Positions 20,857 to 31,302 of a stretch of DNA of 50,720 nucleotides are shown here, one piece after another. A model generated the notes under the pieces. It was not told where the DNA came from. It saw only the letters and a program-made list of their open reading frames with translations, and ran no database searches. Position 1 is the stretch's first letter. Every line of letters begins with the position of its first letter. The stretch is from Chara braunii (Eukaryota > Streptophyta > Charophyceae > Charales > Characeae), in assembly GCA_003427395.1 (NCBI GenBank), contig BFEA01000163.1:1458627-1509346 (forward strand). Direction: 5' to 3'. A program made the translations under genes and the position numbers.

Positions 20857-20889
20857 GCGGATACCCTTGTCAGGGTATTCGCACCGACA
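20857..20889 (+). other. Terminal hairpin and CGACA end of E-left
   Basis: GCGGATACCCT (20857-20867) pairs with AGGGTATTCGC (20872-20882), one G-T pair, loop TGTC. The element ends ACCGACA at 20889. Confidence 0.88.
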
Positions 20890-22092
20890 GCGGGGCCATT
20901 CTCTGATTGGTTAGTGTCATTGGCAAATCAAACTTTGGCTATTCGTGTAGGCGTCATTGCCTGGCCGGCTGCTATTCCCAGTGCTGTTCGCAGTAGCCTC
21001 AACCACTCCGGCATCTATCGGTGTTGAGGACGACTGTTGTTCTTTTTTCAGTAATTTCTATTCTTCTTGAAGGACTGCTGTTGTCGAGGCCCATGGGGTT
21101 ACTGTGCTTTTTGTTGTTGAGAGTCGGATTGGTTGTGCGCTCGCGACTGTAGCTACGCCTTTTGCAGTAAGGTATTGTTGTTGTCTTCAACAACGAGGGA
21201 CTGCCACCTCGCACCGATTAGAGGAGTAGTTGTTCGCTGAGCGACTGCTCACTGAGTTACTGTTCGCTAAGTATGATGAACTTGCTGATTGTTGAATCAG
21301 CTAAGTTTCGCCGATTGCAGATATTACTAAGCTGTTGTTGGTGCGCCTACTGCGTTGCGGAACTTGTTGTGGCTTATGGTGTTTGGCTTTGTGCGCTAGT
21401 TCAATGTCTATCTGCTGCAAGCGGCCAGCGTGGACGCTGTGTACTTGCTGAGCACGTACGTCACGCTTCGTTGTGTTTCTTTTCCCTCGCTACTAAGCCT
21501 CACAGTGCATCTATTGTGCCCTGCTACTATATGCGATTGCTTTGTAAATGGGTTGACTGAGTTTGCAGAGTTTTGCATCTGTTTTCACTATGGAGCGACC
21601 ATCCTTGTTGCGACTTGAAGATTGTCAAATGGCCGCTATCATATATTTTCACTATGGAGCGACCATCCTTGATGCGTTTTCGACCATCATTGCGGGGCCC
21701 TCAAGCGCATTCAGGTTTCAAGCCCTTCTCATGCAAGTCTGAGAGCACCCCTCTTGTATCTGAGAGACTCAATAACCTCTATCTTTGCCCTTCTTACAAG
21801 TCTAGTCTGACTGGTTCGGAGAGGAAGGCGGCAGGCGGGATTGCAACCCGTAATCCGCAGGAAGACCTTGTAGGAGGTCAGCCTACCGATTGCGGGAGCT
21901 CTGCCGGAGCCCTGGCGGGGTTCTGGAGACAGGGAACACTCATGTATAATGCTCGTTTTACACGTGTGATCCCATCCCCTAAACTATATTACTCTTTGCT
22001 ATTGTGTGCCTGCATGTATGACTAAGAAAGTTATTTCTTTTCATTGTTTTCATTTCTGGACATGATCTGAAAAAGGGCTAAATAAGCAAGTG

Positions 22093-22267
22093 TGTATGAG
22101 AATTCAGATTACTTGTGTGAATTCAGACAGAATGAAAATGTGACCTTATTTGTTGTTGTGTTGCGGAGGCTGGGCGAACNTGTATGAGAATTCAGATTAC
22201 TTGTGTGAATTCAGACAGAATGAAAATGTGACCTTATTTGTTGTTGTGTTGCGGAGGCTGGGCGAAC
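22093..22267. repeat. Exact 87-bp duplication around one N (assembly join)
   Basis: Bases 22093-22179 recur exactly at 22181-22267 with one N between, as at 12345. It is probably an unmerged contig overlap. Confidence 0.85.
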
Positions 22268-23880
22268 GCATAAGTTGAGGGATGTTCAGCCACACGCACC
22301 TATTGCTTGTTTAGGCGGAGCTAGACTACTCATAAGTTGAGTAGCCTGGTTCTACACTATATGTCATTGTATGGGCTGACTAGCCACACCATAAGTTGGT
22401 TTGTTCTCGTTATATGCCTCTCGTCGTTTGTTCAGGCAAAGGTTGGACCCCTTATAAGTTGAGGTGGTTCAACTCTTTATGTATGTCGAACGTTCAGGCT
22501 GGCCAGGCTCACCATAAGTTGGTGCGGCCCGCTCATACGCCTTATGTCGATTGTCTAGGCAGAAATTGGTCACACCATAAGTTGGTGTGGCTTAGTCCTA
22601 TGCCTTAACGTTTACTTGTTCTATCAGGCTAGTCACACAATAAGTTGGTGTGACCAAGTCATAGTCGCGAACATAAATGGAACCAGAGTATACAATCTGA
22701 CATACTTATATATTAACTATTATTAAGTATATCATTGGCAGGTTAGGCACCATAAGTTGGGAGATCTAGCCATATAAGCCGATAGCAGACAAAGCTGAAA
22801 AGGAAATAAGATTCAGAGTATAAAATTGAGAGGTAACTTTGGGGAAGCTAACTCATCCATAAGTTGGGTAGTTGGTCCTATGCCCCCGATAATACAAAGG
22901 GCAGAGAGATAATATAAAACTTGGCTATTTTTCTTTCTAAACATAAGCTGATGTTTGGATGGGGATCCTCATGAGTTGAGGTGACCTGACCACTCGTCTG
23001 AAGACAGAAAGAACTTGTGATCTTACTTGTTGAATGTAGATGTGTTGTGGAGGTTGGGCGAACACAAAGTTGCGGGTTGTTCGGTCACACGCACCAGTTG
23101 CTTGTTTAGGCGGGGCTAAACTACTCATAAGTTGAGTAGCTTAGTTCTACGCTATATGTCATTGTTCGGGCTGGCTAGCCACACCATAAGTTGGTGTGTT
23201 CTAGTTATATGCCTCTCGTCATTTGTTCAGGTAGAGGCTGAACCCCTCATAAGTTGAGGTGACTTAGTTAATTGTGTTTGCCGAATGTTTAGGTTAACCA
23301 GCTCACCATAAGTTGGTGCGGCCTGGTCATATGCCTAATGTCAATCGTTAAGGCAGAGGTTAATCACACCAGAAGTTGGTGTGGTAAGTTCTATGCCTTA
23401 TGTTTATTCGTTGAAAATAGTTGTATTGCGAAAACTGGGCGAACGCATAAGTTGCGAGTTGTTCAGTCATTCGCGTATGTGATTTTGTCTAGGCTGGGCT
23501 AGACTACTCATAAGTTGAGTAGCCTAGTTTTACGCTATATGTCACTGTTTGGGCTGGTTGGGCACATCATAAGTTGGTGTGTTCCAGTCAATATGCCTTT
23601 TGTCGTTGTTTAGGCAAAGGTTGGCCCCTCATAAGCCGATGAGGTTCAGTTTCTTTGTGTATGCCAAACGTTCAGATTGATTAGCCTCACCATAAGTTGG
23701 TGCGGCCCGGTCATAGGCAGAAACTAGTCACACCATAAGTTGATGTGGCTTAGTCATATGCCTTACGTTTACTTGTTCTACCAGGCTAGGGCACCATAAG
23801 TTGGTGTGGCCTAGTCATATAAATTGGCAGGTCAGTCGCATCCATAAGTTGGGTTGGCTAATCCTATGTCTTATGTAAGG
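22260..23880 (+). repeat. Hairpin array B: about 22 hairpins, loop TAAGT
   Basis: Units of about 62 bp each hold a hairpin with loop TAAGT and different paired arms. CTACTCA/TGAGTAG (22326-22344, 23121-23139, 23504-23522). CACACCA/TGGTGTG (22571-22589, 23180-23198). CCTCA/TGAGG (23245-23259). CACCA/TGGTG (22510-22524, 23304-23318, 23688-23702). CGCA/TGCG near 23445. Arms extend outward with paired differences, for example CTAG/CTGG, CTAA/TTAG and CTAG/CTAG in three copies of one unit. The unit order repeats as three blocks, a higher-order repeat. Spacers carry GCCT...AGGC arms. Confidence 0.9.
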
Positions 23881-24239
23881 AAGGGTAAAAGAGAATAACG
23901 AGGGATTTGAATGAACTATGTGATATGGGAAGGAACCTAAGGGTTAGCGAGAGATGTTGTTCCGCTCACCAGTGTATGTTCTTAAGGTTTATCTATGGGG
24001 TATTCTTTTCGATAGCTTAGTTGCTTTAGATGTTCGCTGAGTGCTGGAGCTATAGGTAGGTAAGATGGATGATGGGAGGGAAGCTTGGGATATGATAGGA
24101 CCGACCTTATTGGAAGTTAGGACTAGTGATAGCCCACGATACCATCTCCAAAGGGGGATCATGTAAACTATCTCCAGTTCTAACTATCAAGTGAGTGTCA
24201 GAAGTTAGTCTCAAGTATAGTTGTACTTTGTCTTTGCAT

Positions 24240-24480
24240 TTTCAGCTTTGTATAAATCTTGGCAGTCTCATTTTCCTTACGGGAAGCGCTGCCGAAATTT
24301 TTACAAATCTGAAAGAGTTAGTCATTTTTGAACACGTGGAAATTCTGAAAGGGCACTTTTCCTACGGGAAGCGCTGTCGAAATTTTGTAGAATTTGAGGA
24401 CTTAGATTATTTTCTGCTAGGAAAAATTTGACAAACTACCTTGACTAAGGGAGATGCTGCCAAGATTTTCAGTAATGTCT
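24240..24480 (-). repeat. GCGCTGCCGAAATTT repeats of E-mid
   Basis: Three units (near 24285, 24370 and 24452 on +) match type 1 of the dimeric repeat in E-left and E-right; type 2 units are lost or decayed. Confidence 0.75.
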
Positions 24481-25194
24481 GAAACTTATTGGAAGAAGGT
24501 ACTGGAGAAGTTAGTAGAGGAGTTAGGCTACGACATGGAGCATGTCCTCCATCTGTCTTAAACATAGTGTTGGTCCGCTTTGGCCTGAACTGTGATGCAG
24601 GTCTACGAATTCGATTGAAGGCTTGATTCGTTTGGCCTGACCCTACGAAGGATCATGTTTCTATTATCTTTTGATAACAGGTCGGTTTACGACACAACTT
24701 CTTTGTTCCTGCATCTCAACCTAAGGCCTTGGCTCTTGTGGGTTTTTATGTTTCTTGGGGTTTTCACCCAGATTTCTTTTTAAGTGGCCATTTCTAAAGA
24801 CCGAGTACCTTTATCGAGGGATGGTGGAAATAGGTTGGGGCTTGGATGCATAAGGCAGGGTGTGAGTCGCAGAAAGCAGTGAAGTTGACTTCCTTATTGT
24901 GTGTGATGTTGTTGTTTGAACTCTGTGCGATTGCAAGTATGCCTATAAGATCTTTGAATTGAGCTTGGTGATAGTCTGAGTATTGTGTGAATGCGGATGG
25001 ACAAGCCACACAACTATTGTGAGAGTGATCGCCTGATACCACACAAACTTCTGCTTGACTGTTTGAAGTACCCTTGCTTAGCATAACTATAATGGTTGAA
25101 GGGAACCCTGCAGTGGTTGTGAGAAGTGATAGTCTCGTATTTCATAACCCCTCGTATACATATATAAACATATCCACATTTATATATATATATT

Positions 25195-25520
25195 AGCATC
25201 GTGTTCGGTTTCGGTGACCGAACCCGAACGTTCGGGACCGAACGCGAATGAGCGTCGAAACTCTCCGAACGCAAACATAAAAATATTAAGAAAAAAAAAA
25301 GTTCTCCAAAAAATCTGGAAAAGATATATGTTATGTAAAATGATAATACAAACAACTTTTGCCTTGGAGGTATGCTCAAATTCGTAACCAAACTCGAGTT
25401 AAAAATCAAAAACAATTTTTTTTTATTTTTTATTTTTTTTGAATATGTTCGGCCGAACACGTCCGGGTGGCGTTCGGCCGAACACCCAAACATGTTCGGA
25501 CGTTCAGAAAAGCTCCGAAC
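25195..25520. repeat. GTTCGG/CCGAAC-rich tract with AT-rich core
   Basis: Repeated TGTTCGG and CCGAACA words form several short palindromes (25198-25260 and 25445-25520) around an A/T-rich stretch. It is simple-sequence in character and absent from E-left. Confidence 0.6.
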
Positions 25521-25565
25521 ATGTTCAGTGTACTACACTGATATATACCTTGAGTACCCGCGCGG

Positions 25566-25599
25566 TGTCGAGACAAATACCCTGACAAGGGTATTTGTC
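25566..25599 (-). other. Terminal hairpin and CGACA end of X-right
   Basis: GACAAATACCCT (25572-25583) and AGGGTATTTGTC (25588-25599) form a perfect 12-bp stem. Compared with X-left, one G-C pair is replaced by A-T on both arms. Confidence 0.88.
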
Positions 25600-26099
25600 G
25601 GGTTTTTCCAATGTCGGACGCTGTCCAACTTTTTCGTTGAATTGAAGGACTTGATGAGACTGACGTTGCCGAAAGTTGATTCAGGTCCGACCTATGACTG
25701 AGAGACAAAGTTTTTGAGCTTAGTCCGGACTATAGTAGCGTCCGAAAGTAGTGATAGTAGTTGGCAGTGCTCTGCTCTTGTCGAAGCCGCTGAGGCGTGT
25801 GGGCATGGAAGTGGTAGAGCTAGATCTATTCTACCTAAAAAAATGTCGTGATTCAGGGCCTGAGTGGGCTAAAAAGGGGGATGCGCCGGGTATGGGGCCA
25901 CGACGCGGGAGGAATAGGAAGATTCAGGGCCGCGGGCATTGACTTTGAGACAGGGGGCCGAGAGGCCGATGCTGAGGCCTAACCACGTAAGTGATCTCTG
26001 AGCCGTGGATGGGCAACCATCCACAGGGGAAGCGTTGGGCAAGGCAGACTGGACCTGTTGAGTGTGGGCTGGGCCTACTCGGGTTGCACCTCTCCATAT

Positions 26100-26460
26100 A
26101 GAAGAGGAGCAGGTCTGGCTCCGTGATAGGAGCTAGCCCAGTAGGTTGCAGTCCACGACTTCCACCAGACAAACGCTGGGATCGAATCTGAGAGACTGCG
26201 CTATTGGGCTGGCTCCTTTTGGAGCTGGCCACCTAGAATGCTATCGACGTGGTCGATTCTGACCGTCGATCGCGAAGATCGCGCGGCCGAGATCGGCCGC
26301 GCAGATCTGCATGGCCCCTGCGCAAGGATGACACGCATAAATCAAGAAAAGTCCCGAGGACTCGAACTCGGGCCTGTGTTTCAGAAGAAGCGGTTGAAAA
26401 GCCACGTGATAATGAACGTTGGCATAAACCAACAGANAAAAAAAAAAAAAAAAAAAAAAA
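26100..26460 (+). repeat. tRNA-headed SINE with a U6-derived 3' end (X-right copy)
   Basis: Box A TAGCCCAGTAGG (26134-26145) and box B-like GGATCGAATCT (26179-26189) form the head. After a body, 26310-26349 matches the 3' half of U6 almost exactly (CATGGCCCCTGCGCAAGG, then ACACGCATAAATC). A poly(A) run follows at 26438-26462, broken by one N. Between U6 and poly(A), 26350-26436 has a T-arm-like CCCGAGGACTCGAACTCGGG read on -. The same unit sits in X-left. Confidence 0.78.
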
Positions 26461-26799
26461 AACCTAAGATGGGAAGCGCCAGGTGGCGCTATGAGAAGTG
26501 TCTGGGGCGTTTCAAGCCCCAGTGTTCTAGACAGTCGCCTGTGAAAACGGGCGACCGCTTTTTCTTCTGCTGCAAGGTAAGTTTCTTTGTTTTCTTTTTC
26601 TTTCGATTTTTTTTTTTCTTTGTTTTTTTTAGATTCTCTTTAGATTTCTGCTTTTAGATTCACCTTAGATTTTTCTTATTTAGATTTGTTTTTAAATTAT
26701 TTAGTCTCTTTTGTTTTCCTCCTCGTTCTGCTCGTGAATTCCCTGAATGCGCCCGTTCGTTTTGACGAACGGGCTAAACAGACATCTGCAGAACCAGCA

Positions 26800-26836
26800 G
26801 ATCGAATGAATCTACTGCTAAAACATGGAAAGATAC

Positions 26837-26840
<4 letters not shown>
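26800..26840 (-). repeat. Motif M in X-right
   Basis: On -, GTATCTTTCCATGTTTTAGC is followed by AGTAGATTCATTC. Its orientation relative to the element is opposite to that in X-left. Confidence 0.7.
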
Positions 26841-26888
<48 letters not shown>

Positions 26889-26893
26889 CACTA
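26837..26893. repeat. (CTA)n / (CCA)n microsatellite
   Basis: About 14 CTA units pass into CCA units. Absent from X-left, so it expanded in this copy. Confidence 0.95.
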
Positions 26894-27001
26894 TGAGGGA
26901 CCAACGGACGCGACGGCCAGAGGTAAGTCCCCAACCGTAAGGCTGGCCTTTCCCCTCCCTCGTGGCATGTTACAGTGGCCGCCCGTTCATTTTGAACGGG
27001 C

Positions 27002-30000
27002 AGCTGCTGCCTGAAGAGGCGCCGCACTTAGCACCTGGGTTCAGGCGCGCAGGGCTGAGGAATGAAGCCCCTTTGAGCTTGACTCTAGTTCGATTCTGTG
27101 AAGTGACTGTGGGGCTGGCCGTTTGAGCTGCCTCTGCACAGTGAAACCAGGGGGAAGGTAGGAGAACAAGAAAAAAAAAAAAGTAACAGCCACATACGTG
27201 GCCGCAGGTTCAGGGAAGATACAGGGGGTAGAAAGAAGAAGAAGAAGAGAGGAAAAGGAGAGATAGGGGCAACGACCGCAAATATGGCCGCGGTTGTGGA
27301 ACAGGTGCAGCCCCTGGAAGGTTCTGGGAGCTGATGGGACTGCGCCTTTTCAGTTGAACATGCAGTCCTGGAATGGCCAAGTACAACCATTTCCAAAAGC
27401 ACCTGGCCAGGGAAAATGGCCAGGTACTCCTGAAAGTTGATGACCTTGGTTCCCCTAGGGGAAAACCAAGGCACAGGACTCCTGGTCATTGATCTGGATC
27501 AAGGGCCAGAAGCACTAACGAATTTTGCCTGGCTGTGGGCAAAGCAGCTGCCCACAACCATCAGCCGGCTATAAAAGCTAGGACTCCACCCAGCAGCCTC
27601 ACACTTGTGGCAGTGTTGTTGGGCATTCACTTGGGTGAATGCTGGCTGGCTGCTGCATGCTGCTGGAGAGGGGCGGTGCTGCCGGTGTAGGTGCTGCTGG
27701 TGGAGAGTGGATGTCTGCATGAGGATTGAATTTGGAGACAGCCATAGCCACCACTTCACTTTGTGAAGCGTTGGGGAGATGCTGCGTGGTTTTTGCAGCG
27801 ACGACAGTTTTTTTGTTGACGTACTGCGGGAGCGCTGCCAAATTGTTTCGGCGGCAGCTGTGATTTTTTTTGGTAGTGATGCGGGAGCACTGCCGGATTT
27901 TTGCGGCGGCGACACGGCAGTGGTGCGGAAGCACTGTCGGTTTTTCACAGCAGCGGCGGCAATGGCACTTTGATGGGGGGGTGCTGTTGAACTAATGGCG
28001 TGGTGGCATCAAGGTCTCCCTAAGGGGAGGTGCTAACCGTTTGGCGGCACGACAATGGCGATGTTTTTTTTTCGTAAGATTACACTTCCAAAAGTTTGGC
28101 ACAACAGCGACACTTCGGTGGGAACTGCTGCTAATTTGTTTTGATACGGTGGCGTGGTACCGACTTTGACGGCACGGCGAGCGACAGTTCCGTTTTTTGT
28201 GGTACGCGGCGGTTATGGCGGATCCCAGGGTGGCCTAGAGGTTGAGTTTGTGCTGGTGCATGATTGGGTCTGTGTGGCAGTGGTGCATGGACCGGCGGCA
28301 TGAAGAGGGCACGGAGTGAGTGCACGCGGCACTGGCTATTGGAGTTGTGGCACTTGCGGTTTGCGCCGGAAGGACATCTTTATTTTTTTGGGGGCTCGCG
28401 GCACATACGATTTTCAGCGAGGGCCACCTTTATTTTTTTGCAGCGCGCAGAGCGAGCGGTTCTGAACCATCTGGTATTGCGGCGATGGCATGGGACTGTA
28501 TTGAGACCATCTGGGACCATTTTGGGACTAGGTGGGACAGGTTGTTGTGATCGGGACCGACATATTGGTGTGGTTATTGCGAGCGGACATGGTGATTGGA
28601 GGCGGCGTGGACTTGCAATTGGTTGAGAGTATCCTTGGTGGGGGAAGTACAGTGGGGACTATGATGGGGCAACCTAGGACATTGAGACCACGTGAAAACT
28701 CATTTGTGGGAACACCCTCCTGGAGGGCTATCTCGCTTGAGTTTGTGTGACCCAGCCTCTGCTTATTTGGACATTTGGTGGAAGACGTGGACTATGACTC
28801 AGGAGAAAGATCGGAACCTGTGGAGTTGTGAGCCTCATATTCTACGACAGTCATTTTCTTTTGATTGGACTATTACTCATGCTTTCTTGAGTGAGCCGGA
28901 TCGACTTTCACTCAAGGTCAGTCAGTCAGTTGCAAACTTCCCTTCACTCCTGTGTGAACCCACACTTTGCTTGACCCTGTTCAATCGAACGTTCATTGAA
29001 AAGGCAAAGGAAATGTGTGTTTGCATGTGAATGGTGAGGTCTCACTTGAGTATGGTATTGTACTGTTTTCTTTTGAACGTGTTTTCTTTGCATGTTGTGC
29101 AGGTAGGTAGAAGGATGCTTGCAAAGGAGGCTGATTTATGCCTATTTGGGGAAGATGAAAAAATTATCTTCTTTCTACCTTTTACCTGCCTGATTGTTAA
29201 AAAGACTCGTTGGTTTGAAAAAGATTGTTCAGCGTGTGTCGTGGAATGAATACGATTGAAATAAAGCAGATGAGGTCAAATGGACTTAGTCTTTTCTCAA
29301 GATTGACCCTTTTTATTCTGAATGACCTTGACTACCTGTATCTGTTAAAATGATTCTCATTCTTTATCTCCTTCGATTTCTTTTCGTCCCAGTTACCCAG
29401 GACTAAGGAGATGAGAATAATTGAAACCTACTTGCGGTGAACACGTCCTCTATCTCTAGGAAGCATCTGGCACGAGGGTTCGTTGCTTCTGCAACCGAAC
29501 CTGTTATCGACCCAGAGTGGACCGTTCTACGGGGGGGTACTTTGCCGATTCGATTGAGACAGCCCGACTTCTAAGATCCGAGCCTTGTGCTCGGACGAGG
29601 AAGAGTACCCCAGACCGCTTCTTAGAGGGAGAGACATGCAACACATCAAGCAATGCCCCTGATCAAGAATCATTCGCAAAGAAGTTTGTCATCCAAAAGA
29701 TTGGAAACGGATGAAGACAGGCATGTGCATCGAATCTTAGGTCAACTTTAGGCAGGAATGAATGACTCTGGCAGCGCGTCTTATCAAGTCAAAACCAAGG
29801 CAACCGACTACCTTGTCGACTGCATCAATGTTATTGCCAGTAGCCAACTCCTTGTTGGTGGTTGTATGATTATTTTGTGGAATTCGACCCGGGGTGGTCA
29901 GATTTTGTGGTCGAGTTTTATTTCGATCTTATATTATTTGACATATCGACTGAATGATTTGAATTCTTTCGGTATCATTTAAGATTGGATTTATTTCTTT

Positions 30001-30049
30001 CGACTACGGTCGACTCCTTTTGATATAATTACATGTGTGGTTGTTGTAA
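27002..30049 (-). other. X-right body, no gene
   Basis: Collinear in inverted orientation with 8340-5300. Open frames in the two copies do not correspond, so none is taken as coding. The 9-bp-arm hairpin is at 29800-29823. Confidence 0.7.
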
Positions 30050-30569
30050 CTTTCGCTTGACGGTGTGTCTAAGGGACTAGGAAGATTTGAGTTTCACGCT
30101 TGGTCGAGACCGTTCTAGTCGACCGACGTTTGCACCGTACCTAGGAGATCAGCGCCCTAGGAACGGATGACGATCGGGTCCGCTTGGCGTTAACCAAGCG
30201 TATCTATACTACAGCGAACGAGCAAACGCCCTCAGCTGACCTACCTCCGCAATTGCATCTAAAAGCTTTCGCACGTGGGTCAGTAGCTCGGTAGGGATAC
30301 GCCCCTAAGGGTGGTGACAACCCCTTAGGGAAGGAAAGCTTATGCCCCGTGGAAACCTATCCTGTCGTAGGGGACCGCAGGATGTACAACTGGTGCACCC
30401 GGCTAGAGCAGCGAAGGGACCACGTGACCGCGACCGTCTCGACGACTCGTGGGATTAGTTAGGCGTTGTTCTCGAGTTGTCTCTTGGTTTTGTTTTGTTT
30501 ATTTCCTGCGTGACATGGCCGAGAGGGCTCTCGCCTTTGCGAAAAAGGCGGGAGCCGATGCGCTCGACA
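30050..30569 (-). repeat. Conserved element head (F') of X-right
   Basis: Strong inverted match to 4788-5300, including the GGCTC/GAGCC and GCCTTT/AAAGGC hairpin, the GCAATTGCATC block and the double CCCTAAGGG palindrome. Confidence 0.85.
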
Positions 30570-31269
30570 ATGGTTTGTTGCGACCATGCGTGAGAGTTAA
30601 ACAGACTACGCCTAGAGAGAAAAAGGAGATTTTTTTTTTTTACTTCTTACTTTTTAGAATTATTATGGTTGGGCGCTATAGTCCGTGGCAGCTGTCAAAG
30701 TCAAACTCCCTGATTTCTCTCCAGACCCTGGATGATGAAGTTTGTCTCCAAGGCCGCGAGAGTTAACTGCCACCACAGGTTTGAACCTGTGTACCACCCA
30801 CTCTCCGCAGGGTGCAGAAGAGGGTGTGGTGGTCAACCGCCTTGGCGGTTGTCGAACATCGAGAGATTAACCTCTGAAGGCGCGTGTCAGCCGACACTTG
30901 AGTATCGAACGCAACCCTCGAGAGCATCGAGGATCCTGCGATTATGGGTACTACATAGTACTCCATCATTACGACTGTGTGCGTATGCTTGCATTGCTAG
31001 TCGATATGAGAACGGCTTAGCGTTTGTGCGGTTGTATCTTGAGTTTTCGTGTGCGACGCCTAACCAATCTTCGTGTTAAAAAGTTATGGGTGAGACACTG
31101 AAGGGACTAGGAGAGTTTTGTTTTTTTGTACGTATTTTAAATTTTAGCGAGGTGTAACACGTGGTGAGTGGAATGCGTCCTAGTCAACCGACGACGAGTT
31201 GTGCTTGGGACCTCAGCCCCCCAATGCGTCAATTCGCGTGCAGGTCAAATTTCGGGACATGGGCCGCGT
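30570..31269 (-). mobile_element. E-mid element, head remnant and pre-core module
   Basis: On -, 31269-31090 continues the F' head that breaks off at 39452. The pre-core module follows (31075-30655) with the CAACCGCC/GGCGGTTG hairpin and the T-arm-like ACAGGTTCAAACCTGT. E-right and X-right insertions bound it. Confidence 0.7.
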
Positions 31270-31302
31270 TGTCGGTGCGAATACCCTTACAAGGGTATCC
31301 GC
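31270..31302 (-). other. Terminal hairpin and CGACA end of E-right
   Basis: On -, GCGGATACCCT pairs with AGGGTATTCGC (31302-31277, one G-T pair, loop TGTA); the element then ends ACCGACA at 31270. Confidence 0.85.

Larger units (their letters stand above)
12055..20889 (+). mobile_element. E-left: 8.8-kb non-coding element, TGTCG...CGACA
   Basis: Starts TGTCGAGCGCATCGG and ends ACCGACA. GCGG precedes (12051-12054) and follows (20890-20893) as a candidate 4-bp target-site duplication. Order of parts: shared head, tRNA-arm-like and TATA-loop hairpin modules, the ATATAT tract, a 19-bp palindrome, dimeric GGCAGCGCTTCC repeats, hairpin array A, a conserved GGTTGCAATCCC block, CAG-rich sequence, splice-donor-like motifs, motif M, hairpin D, a TATA-like site and the terminal hairpin. 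No protein is encoded. E-right is a second complete copy and E-mid an older broken one. It contains one assembly gap. Confidence 0.75.
20890..25565 (-). mobile_element. E-mid element, core segment
   Basis: Read on -, this has the E core order: AT-rich start near 25195, decayed palindrome (about 24670), GCGCTGCCGAAATTT repeats (24280-24480), hairpin array B, and the GGTTGCAATCCC block (about 21850). It is bounded by X-right and E-left insertions. No gene is present. Confidence 0.65.
26534..27001 (+). other. Three GCCCGTT-type hairpins of X-right
   Basis: GTCGCCTGT/ACGGGCGAC (26534-26555, one G-T pair). GCCCGTTCGT/ACGAACGGGC (26751-26774, perfect 10 bp). GCCCGTTC/GAACGGGC (26981-27001). The arms vary but pair; the loops are short and A- or T-rich. 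Confidence 0.8.
25566..30569 (-). mobile_element. X-right: 5.0-kb non-coding element
   Basis: On -, it starts TGTCGAGCGC (30569) and ends CTCGACA (25566), with the same head and terminal hairpin as X-left. Flanks are CCAT and CCGC on -, two of four bases alike, so a target-site duplication is not proven. It lacks the TIR element found in X-left and is otherwise collinear: head, 9-bp hairpin, GCAGCACC stretch, GCCCGTT hairpins, U6-tailed SINE, terminal hairpin. No protein is encoded. Confidence 0.75.

Noticed and set aside
22260-23880. CRISPR-like array
   Set aside because: The sequence is eukaryotic, spacers are themselves repeats with GCCT/AGGC arms, repeat arms vary by unit, and there are no cas genes.
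26686-26940. Poly-Thr open frame across the CTA repeat
   Set aside because: It is a microsatellite translation with no conservation in X-left.
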